Position numbers and translations under genes: made by a program
Assembly: GCA_949130495.1 (NCBI GenBank)
Contig: OX422221.1
Span: 478,411,159-478,475,158, forward strand
Origin: Sambucus nigra
Lineage: Eukaryota; Streptophyta; Magnoliopsida; Dipsacales; Adoxaceae
Direction of reading: 5' to 3'
DNA: 64,000 nt
Part shown: positions 56,400-64,000 of the stretch, piece after piece
How positions within the stretch are numbered: the stretch's first letter is position 1
Layout of the letters: every line of letters begins with the position of its first letter
Notes under the pieces: model-generated
Seen by the model: only the letters and a program-made list of their open reading frames with translations
Told to the model about the DNA's origin: nothing
The model's database searches: none

Positions 56400-57838
56400 T
56401 GACATCATCTTTTGATCTTATGACATACATAAGTTTCTTACCTTATTATTATTATATATATATATTATATTTAATTCAAGCTATATTGTGCACAAAAATC
56501 GTAGCACTAGCCCAAATTATACTCGAGTCAATACCCCGACTCAATTTTATTAAACACGAATTAATTAATTTTTATAACATTGACGTCACTCAACCAATAT
56601 ACTTGGACTTGCTCACTTGGTCCAAAAATAAAATAATCAGAATTTATTATTCAAAATTCTTTTCAATAAGTCTTACACACTTATTATCTAAGATTCTTAA
56701 AACACTCCATTTAAACCTTAAATTTTCTTTGGGATTATCAAACTAATTAATCCATTTATATATCCCACAAACAAACCCATACTGTAGCCCCCAAATTCAA
56801 AAGCCCAAAACAACAAACTCCAAAACCAATGAACTCGGGGCTGAAACAGGGGAAGGAAGAAATGGCGACTGGAAAAGTGACATGGTTTGAATGAAGCAAC
56901 ATGTCGTTCAAAAGACATAGGCTGTCGCTCGAACCAGCCCCATGTCGTTCGAACGACACTGGGCTCTCTCTTCCTCCTTCGTCATCCAACAATCCTCCAT
57001 TAATAAGATTAAAACCTCAACAAATTCCCTTCTTTTAACCTTTTTAAACTCACGTAAGGTTGAAAATTTCCAAACTCTAAATCTTAATAAAACATCTACA
57101 CAGATCGTAGATTAACCCATCAAATTCCTAAATCCTTTATAGTTCATAAACCTAAATTAATTGAAACCCAATTTATATATCAAATCAACCCAAAATCACG
57201 TGTTCTTATTACACCTGCTATAATATGAATTAAAATCTGCAATTAATTTAAAAGAAAGTTAAATACTTGCCTTTTAGGGTTTGTGGGGTCTGAATCTCTT
57301 GTTGTAGATGATGGGTTTGATGAAGAACGTCCACACTTATTCTTGATTTAAGCTCCCAAGATTTCTCTAATTGCTTCCTCTTTTGTCCTCCACTTGATTA
57401 GGTTTTCTAAAATGAGTTATATCTCTCACACCCTCTCACTTTTAGGATTTATTAAGTCAATCCCATTTTTAGGCTTGTGGACTTTATTAAAAGGCCTCAA
57501 ACACTCTTACGTCGGCTCAATTATGTCTTAAAAAAATGCCCCGAGACCCATTTACTACCCACGGGCAATCTTTTTCGACTATTTCGATCCATTCGGACTC
57601 AACCGTACCTTCAGAATTGTCATCCGAATTATTTTTCTAAAAGTTAATATTCACCTATTAACTTATAAAATTATTACTATTCATTTAAGAGTTTTAAATC
57701 CTATAAATATTAATCGTCTACTTACCGAATTAATATTTAAGTAATAATAATAATAATTAATTAAATTATGACACACAAGTAATTTAAAATTTACCGAATT
57801 AATTAATTAATTAATTCCCAAAACTATGAGGTGTTACA
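56400..57838 (-). repeat. Gypsy 3' LTR (left limit approximate)
   Basis: On the minus strand it starts TGTAACACCTCATAG at 57838, directly after a purine tract (AAGGGAGGAAG, complement of 57841-57851). It contains an AT-rich U3 and, at 56960-56900, palindromic motifs TGTCGTTCGAACGACA and TTCGAGCGACAGCCTATG resembling those in elements A and B. I did not find its other end with certainty. The open frames inside are not genes. Confidence 0.6.
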
Positions 57839-60652
57839 TACTTCCTCCCTTACACGAGAATGTCCCCGAAATTAGGTTGTAACTCTGATGAATAACTCTG
57901 GATACTGCTCTCACATGTGATCCTCCCACTCCCAAGTAGACTCGTCGACACTATGATGTTCACACTGAACTCTAACTAATGGTACTACCTTAGATCGTAG
58001 CTTGTGCTCACTACGATCCAAGATAGCTACGGGTCTCTCCTCATATGAGACGTCTCGCTGTAGATCAATCTCCTTGAGCGGAACGTGCCAAAAATCCCTC
58101 TCGCTCCTCTGGTATTTCTTTAGCGATGCCATGTGGAACACGTAGTGTATCCGCTGAAGATGCTCTGGCAAACCCAGTCTATAAGATACCGGTCCCACTC
58201 TCTCAACGATAGGGAAAGGTATCACATACCTCAGTGCTAGTTTCCCCTTCTTATCGAACCTCATCACCCCTTTCATGGGAGATACCTAAACCAATTCCTG
58301 ATCGCCGACCTCTAACTCAACATGTCTTCGATTGGCATCGGGATAACTCTTTTACCTATCTTGGGCTATCTGAATACATCCCCGAATCAACTCTATCTTG
58401 GAAGATGTCTTCTGAATCATCTCTGGCTCCAATAACTTGTTGTCCCCCAACTATAACCAATAAGCGGGTGAACGATAAGGTCTCCCATAAAGTGCCTAAA
58501 ATGGGGCCATGCTAATAGTGAATTGGTACGAGTTGTTATACGCAAACTCTACGAATGGATTATATTTCTCCCATCCTCCCCCAAAGTCTAAAATACACAT
58601 CCTCAGCATATCCTCCAGCATCTAATTTACCCTCTTAGTCTGTCCGTCTGTCTGTGGATGATAGGCGGTGCTCAACCATGAATATGTGCCCATAACCTCC
58701 TGAAAGCTCTGCCAGAAGTGAGACACGAAGATCTTGTCTCTATCAGACACAATGTTTAACCGACATTCCGTGCAACTTAACCATCTCTGCTATGAATTGC
58801 TTCACATACCGCATCGTCTCAAAATCCATGCGAACCGACAAGAAATGGGCCACCTTTGTCAACCGATCCACTATCACCCATATGGAATCGTGACCTCTCT
58901 ATGATGACGACAACTCCGTAATGAAATCCATATAAATTCTCTCCCGCTTCCACATGGGAATCTCGAGCGCCTGCAATATTTTTGAAGACCTATGGTGGTC
59001 CACCTTAACAAGTTGAAAAGTGGCGCACTTCGAGACAAACTTTTATATATCTCGCTTTATCCCCGACCATCATTATTGCCTCCTCATATCCTGGTACATA
59101 TTATCCCTGCCAAGATGTAATACGAATCTAGATCCATGGGACTCAGTCAAAATGACAATCCTCAAATCCTCGTCCTCTGGCAAGACCAACCACCCATTAA
59201 AACATAGCCCTCCCTCTTAGCTGATAGAGTAAGACTCTACACCTTCTGTTAGTAACTGTCTCACCCTTTCTTGGCAAAACAGATCCTCCGTCTGTGCTCT
59301 CACTACCCATATGAAAATCTCGAGCGTGATCGCAAAAACTGCCTTACATGCCATGTCGACCTCATCATCGCGAACAAAGTTCACTCCACTTCACTTTCCA
59401 GACCTCTGCCAAGTCCTCCGTAGGTCATCGGCTCAACGCATCTGTCACCACGTTATCCTTACCAGGATGATATTTAATATCAAATTGATAGTCCTTCATG
59501 AATTCTAGCCACCACCCCTGTCTCATATTCAAATCCTTCTGTGTGAATAGGTACTGAAGTGACTTGTGATCCGTGAATAATGTGAACATCTCTCCTAGAA
59601 GATAGTGTCTCCATATCCTCAAAGAAAAAATAATCGCTGCCAATTCAAGGTCGTGGGTGGGGTAATTCCTCTGATGGGGCTTAGGCTTTCGATATGCATA
59701 AGTTATATCCCTCTCCTCCTGCTGCAACACACCCCTAATTCCCTGCAAGGATGCATCTGTATAGACCGAGTACTCTAATCCTCACCTAGGCAAAGAAAGT
59801 ACGGGTACTAATGTCAACTTGTCCTTTAGCTCATCGAAAGTTAACTGACACAGGTTGCTCCGTACAAATGGCACCCCTTACGAGTCAAATTTGCTAATGG
59901 GACCATAATCTTTGAAAACCCCTTAATGAAGCGATGATAATACCCGGCAAATCCTAAAAAACTATGAATCTCGGTCGGTGTCGTGGGCTGTCCCCACTAC
60001 CTCACCATCTATACCTTAATCGGATAAATAGTAATACCCCGACCTGAAATAATATGGTTAAGGAACTGCACCTCCCATAGCCAAAACCCACACTTTTTGA
60101 ATTTGGTGTACAACTGGTGATCCCGTAATGTCTGCAGAACCATACGCTGATTCTCTGCATGCTCTTCCTCCCTACACGAGTAGACCAAAATGCCCTCTAT
60201 GAACAAGATGACGAACTAGTCTAGGAACTCCCTGAATACCCTGTTCATGAGATTCATGAACACTTCTGCTCATTGGTGAACCTAAACGGCATCACCCTAA
60301 ACTCGTAGGATTGATACCGTGACAGAAAAGTGGTCTTAGGGACATCCTCTTCCCGAATACGCAACAGATGATATCCCGATCTCGAATCAATCTTAGAGAA
60401 GTACCTTGCCCCTCTCAACTGATTGAAATAGATCGTCGATTCTTGGAAACGAATACTTATTCCGTATTGTGACTTTATTCAGCTCCTTATAATCGACACA
60501 AAAACAGAGTGAACCATCCCTTTTCTTCACGAACAACAAAGGATCACCCCCACGATGATATGCTTCACCGAATAAAACCCTGGCCCAAAAAGCTGCTAAA
60601 TATTCCCTCTCAACTCACGCATCTTTGAAAGGGCCATGTGATAAGTTTCTCG
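57838..60652 (-). mobile_element. Truncated chromodomain Gypsy retrotransposon
   Basis: RT to chromodomain plus 3' LTR on the minus strand; Gag, protease and 5' LTR are missing. At about 60652 the RT sequence is joined to a Copia RT in the same orientation. Confidence 0.8.
57911..60652 (-). pseudogene. Gypsy polyprotein remnant: RT, RNase H, integrase, chromodomain
   Basis: From the minus-strand 5' side: RT start (AL.KMRELRG near 60640; [19 protein letters not shown] near 60470), RT catalytic region (60206-60009) with FIEGILVYS where FIDDILVYS is expected, so both catalytic aspartates are lost; RNase H (59748-59425: [35 protein letters not shown]); integrase in pieces (58300-59100, HPQTDRQT near 58640); C-terminal domain and chromodomain (58276-57911: GPVSYRLGLPEHLQRIHYVF, STWEWEDHM). 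Many stops and shifts. The chromodomain assigns it to the chromoviruses (Tekay-like). Confidence 0.85.
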
Positions 60653-60654
60653 AG

Positions 60655-61677
60655 ATTGAGTATGCTATGTCCAGTCGTGTACAGTTCATGATATACCTTA
60701 AACTGCCGATAATATAAGAATATTCTAGTTGAGATATGCTTTCACCATTATTTCTTTTTAGATGTAAATTTACATCTGTAGGTGTCTCGGTAGGAATACT
60801 ATCATACTTTTTGAATTTTTCAAGTACTTTCTCTATGTAATGAGATTGAGATAATATAAGTCCATCCGATGTTTTAGAAATTTTTATTCCTAATATAACA
60901 TCGGTGATTCCCAAATCTTTCATGTCAAATCGACTACTCAACATTTGTTTTGTAATTTTGACAATTTCCATGTTACTACCCGTGATAAGCATATCATCAA
61001 CATAGAGGCATACAATGACATATCCATTTTGAATGTATTTAAAGTAAACACATTTATCGCATTCATTAATTTTGAGAACATTTGATAACATTGCATTATC
61101 AAATTTTTCATGCCATTGCTTAGGTGCTTTTTTTAATCCATAAAGTGATTTAACAAGCTTACATAATTTTCCTTCTTCTCAGGGAGCTTTGAACCCTTAA
61201 GGTTGCTCAATATAAATTTCCTCGTCTAGTTCACCGTTTAAGAATGTGATTTTTACATCCATTTGATGTATTTCAAGTCCATTAATAGCAGTTATTGTTA
61301 TTAACATCCGAATGGACGTTATTCTTGTTATCGTTGAATATGTGTCGAAGTAATCCAACCCTTCATTTTGCCTATAGCCTTTAGCTACGAGTCTAGCTTT
61401 ATATTTATCAATTGATCCATCGTCCTTCAACTTCTTTTTAAAGATCCATTAATAACCTAACGCTTTTGAACATGGTGGAAGATCCACTAGTTCCCATGTA
61501 TGATTTTATAATATGGATTGAATTTCACTATTAATTGCTTCTTTCAAATTAGAAGCATCGGGTAAGGATATGGCTTATTTATATGATTGAGGTTTATTTT
61601 CTAGCAAATATGTTAGAAAATTCGGATCGAAAGAAGTCAAGGTTCTTTCTCTTTTATTACGTCTTGGTTCATCCTCT
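60655..61677 (-). pseudogene. Copia reverse transcriptase fragment
   Basis: 61430-61197 gives KYKARLVAKGYRQNEGLDYF...HQMDVKITFLNGELDEEIY; 61091-60655 gives CLYVDDMLITGSN with the catalytic YVDD, FDMKDLG and ISQLEYSYIIGSLRYI...DIAYSIS. A few stops lie between. It ends at the Gypsy junction and begins where a CACTA element starts (61678), so both sides are cut. It is a different lineage from the Copia element at 26367-31420. Confidence 0.85.
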
Positions 61678-61850
61678 CACTACACCAAAATGGTTAAATT
61701 GGCACCACCCTTTAAGCGCTTAGCCTTGTCACGGCCATTGACCATGACAAAAAAACACGCATTTTTTTTCACGATCAATGACCGTGACAATCTTATAAAT
61801 TTGGCATGGTCATTGACCGTGACACGTCCGTGACAATTCAGTCAGTAAAA
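61678..61850. repeat. Terminal and subterminal repeats of the second CACTA element
   Basis: Copies of GTCACGG.CATTGACC.TGAC near 61729, 61779 and 61809 in palindromic form, different in core from the GGCACGGTTTTAAACCGTGC motif of the element at 37371. Confidence 0.8.
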
Positions 61851-61899
61851 AACCCTCCCTCTTCTTTTTTTCCCATGATTTTGTTCCCTCCATTTCTCT

Positions 61900-62310
61900 C
61901 TCTCTCTAGTGGTTGCTCCCCCCCCCTCTCTCTCTCTATATATAACTTTGGTATGTTTTCTCTCTCTATTTCTCCTCTATTTATGTATATGTGTATGTAT
62001 ATGTGCATGTGTGTGATTGGTGTATATATGCGTGTGTGTGTGTAGGGGGGAGGCAGGAGAGTTGGCGGGAGGGGGTGTATGTGCGTGTGTGTGTGTGGTG
62101 TGTGTGTATATATGCGTGTGTGTATCTGTACGTGTGTGTATATGTGCGTGTGTATATATGTGTGTGTACGTGTGGTGGGCAGGGGCAACAGGGGGAAGGG
62201 GCAGGGGCAGCAGGGGAGGGGAGTGGGGGTAGGGCAGGGGGTGGGGTTGGGCGAGGGGGAAGGGGGTGTATATGTGCGTGTGTGTGTATATGTGCGTGTG
62301 TGTCTTTTTA
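61900..62310. repeat. Microsatellite block (CT)n and (GT)n with G-rich interior
   Basis: CT-rich at 61899-61975, GT/TATG-rich at 61980-62170 and 62265-62308, and GGGGCAGGGG-type sequence at 62180-62265. The overlapping open frames on both strands encode only cysteine/valine or histidine/threonine runs and are not genes. Confidence 0.9.
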
Positions 62311-62854
62311 ATTAAATTTTTATTAGTTTATTAGATATTGCCCCTCATATTGTAGTGGCCATTGTAAAAGAATTGATTGATTTAATATTGATTGGTTGTT
62401 AATTTTTTTTTAAATTAATAATTAGTGCCCCTTTCATATGCAAGTATGATTGCTCCTCATTGTAAATTAGCAAATTAATAATTGTATACTTTAATTGATG
62501 AAAATAATTAATTGAGTAGATGAATTAGAAGGAGTACGGGATACACATTTGATGTTGCCATTGCTGTTAGATTATAGTGGATCGATGTTGGGTTGGTTAA
62601 TTTTAAAAGTTGCATGACCAATATATATATAGTATGATAATTAAATGAAACATACTTGAAATTACATATAGTGCGCATAGATACTAGCCTTCTAGTTCTT
62701 ATGCGTACGCATTAAAATAGCCCTTAGACCTATTCGAGAGTCATTACCTCTGTAATGAGATCTCTCGAATTGTCCCATTTGGACAGTTTGGGACTGCATA
62801 AGTTCTGTATAATAATATTCTTAGTGTCTTAAAGTTGTTACTTTTGGAAGTGGT

Positions 62855-62995
62855 TCTGCAGTCGTATCCTAATGTTCTCTGGGTACATACTAGATTGACA
62901 AGTGTGACTGTTATTTCAATTGATCAATTGAAATAACACTCACACTTGCCAATCTATGTCATGTACTTGGAGAACTACGGGGATATGCTGCCGAA
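62855..62995. repeat. Long inverted repeat (hairpin)
   Basis: The arms meet at 62923/62924 with no loop. The inner 33 bases (62891-62923 and 62924-62956) match at all but a few positions, with TAGATTG, CAAGTGTGA and TGTTATTTCAATTGA on the left arm. Weaker pairing (GTTCTC..GTACAT) extends to about 62855 and 62995. It lies in the CACTA leader upstream of TNP2. Confidence 0.8.
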
Positions 62996-63261
62996 TTTTT
63001 CTTAAATTGTAACAATGTGCATGAGCGGTTAAGTATATTACAGAAAAATGCGATCTTGAATGGGATAGGACCACTCACCCTTTAGAGGAGATGGAGGAAA
63101 TAGAAATTTCTATTATAAATTGAATTTTAATTTGAAATTTAAAAATCGAATATAAATAAGATGTAATTAAATAAAACATACTATAAATTTAAGTTTTGTT
63201 TATACTAATCCATGAATATACACTTCTTACCTTTAATAGGTGATTAGTTGTGGTAGTTGTG

Positions 63262-64000
63262 ATGGGATATTCGAAATACAAAGAGTGGATGGGTGAGACA
63301 AATAGAATGGGGGATGTGTTTCGCAGAGGTGTTAATGAATTTGTGAAATACGTAAAGAGATGTCATAATGATGAAGAGTTTCCTTGTACGTGTGTTAAGT
63401 GTAAGAATGGTGGTGTTTGAGTGGAAAACAGTTGAACTACATTTGTTAAGATCGGGTATGAAAGATAGTTATCGATTTTTGAGTTTTCACGGTGAATTAA
63501 AAGTTCCTTTTGTCCCCGAACAACCTTCACAACAACCTTCAACATGTAGGATAGATGTAGAAGTGGGCGACGTAGATCATAATATGTTAGAGGATTTAGT
63601 TGATGATGCGTACGGAGTTTATGAAGCACAGGAGAATGATGTTACTGATGATGTACAAGGTTCAAGTGCTCGTGAAGATATCACGATAAACCTTGACGAT
63701 GACTACCAAAGTTTAAAATTTAAGGAGCCCAATCGTTATACTCTGGCTGTGAGAAATATCAAACAACTTTACATGCCATGGTTGGTTTTCACAGTTTGAA
63801 GACGCAGTACGGTTTATCGGGCAATAGCGTGACAGGAATTCTGAAATGGGTGAAGGGGTTACTACATAAGGAGAATACGCTTCCAAATAGCTATACTGTT
63901 ATGAAGAATAATTTGAAAGGTTTGGGAATGAAGTATAAATAGATTCATGCTTGTGTGTATGAATATATACTATACCGAAAGGAGTATGAAAATCACGATC
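63262..64000 (+). pseudogene. TNP2 CACTA transposase, N-terminal part, frameshifted
   Basis: ATG at 63262 opens MGYSKYKEWMGETNRMGDVF...CPCVKC-type sequence (here PCTCVKCKNG), the transposase-associated domain; it stops at 63420. The following frame (from 63368) carries LLRSGMKDSYRFLSFHGELK, the end of that domain, then an acidic linker to 63799. A third stretch (63773 on) reads GLSGNSV.GILKWVKGLL.KENTLPNSY, then GLGMKYK, a stop, IHACVYEYILYRKEYE, the entry to the TNP2 catalytic region. TNP2 cuts and joins CACTA ends. At least two shifts and one stop disable it. Confidence 0.8.

Larger units (their letters stand above)
61678..64000 (+). mobile_element. CACTA transposon, 5' part (continues past window)
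   Basis: Begins CACTACACCAAAATGG, sharing 13 bases with the terminal repeat of the element at 37371. Subterminal motifs, a microsatellite-rich leader, a long hairpin and the start of a TNP2 transposase follow in the usual order. It inserted in the Copia fragment. Confidence 0.8.

Noticed and set aside
61806..62315. Cysteine/valine- and histidine/threonine-rich open frames
   Set aside because: Pure microsatellite translation in several frames at once.
1..64000. Endogenous pararetrovirus or other viral sequence
   Set aside because: All reverse transcriptases seen sort with Copia, Gypsy chromovirus or RTE by motif and gene order; no movement or coat protein sequence was seen.
1..64000. tRNA, rRNA or complete host protein gene
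   Set aside because: TGGTATCAGAG sites are retrotransposon primer sites, not tRNA genes; every host-like exon found is an isolated fragment.

Overview
The window is nuclear DNA of a flowering plant, very probably a eudicot, from a gene-poor and transposon-rich region. The evidence is AT-rich sequence, LTR retrotransposons primed by initiator tRNA-Met, chromodomain Gypsy and Copia polyproteins, a plant RTE-type LINE, CACTA, Helitron and Tourist elements, and plant gene fragments that still carry introns. I see no intact host gene and no tRNA or rRNA gene. The species cannot be named from this sequence.

Layout. 1-2640: a decayed LTR element with no coding sequence. 3747: a Helitron 3' end. 4700-5045: a foldback MITE. 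5060-9585: element A, a gag-only LTR retrotransposon related to Sireviruses. 10368-10822: an inverted LTR related to that of A, interrupted by a Gypsy-type LTR (10823-11762 and about 34714-35060). That LTR appears to be split by a CACTA-like element of about 23 kb (11763-34713). The large element carries a TnpA remnant, a Rossmann-fold gene fragment, a dynein light-chain exon, a Helitron Rep remnant, a Tourist MITE that itself holds an RTE LINE with a perfect 17-bp target duplication, and a Copia element with a perfect 5-bp duplication.

35102-36260 is another Helitron end with subterminal repeats. 37371-45250 is a clearly bounded non-autonomous CACTA element (14-bp terminal repeats, AAA target duplication). 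It carries a 168-bp tandem array of about 27 units, a 2-Cys peroxiredoxin exon and a plant transposon-domain fragment. 47745-54769 is element B, a gag-only Sirevirus derivative with 1.6-kb LTRs and a 579-residue Gag. 56400-60652 is a broken chromodomain Gypsy element joined directly to a Copia RT fragment (60655-61677). 61678 to the window end is the 5' part of a second CACTA element with a broken TNP2 transposase.

How the parts relate. A and B have kept LTRs, priming sites, parts of Gag and a shared 3' non-coding region, but have lost Pol, so they must have moved with enzymes supplied in trans. The bounded CACTA element likewise lacks a transposase. The most unusual signals are a TTCGAA-centred palindrome module shared by the LTRs of A, B and the Gypsy element, and the satellite array carried inside a DNA transposon.
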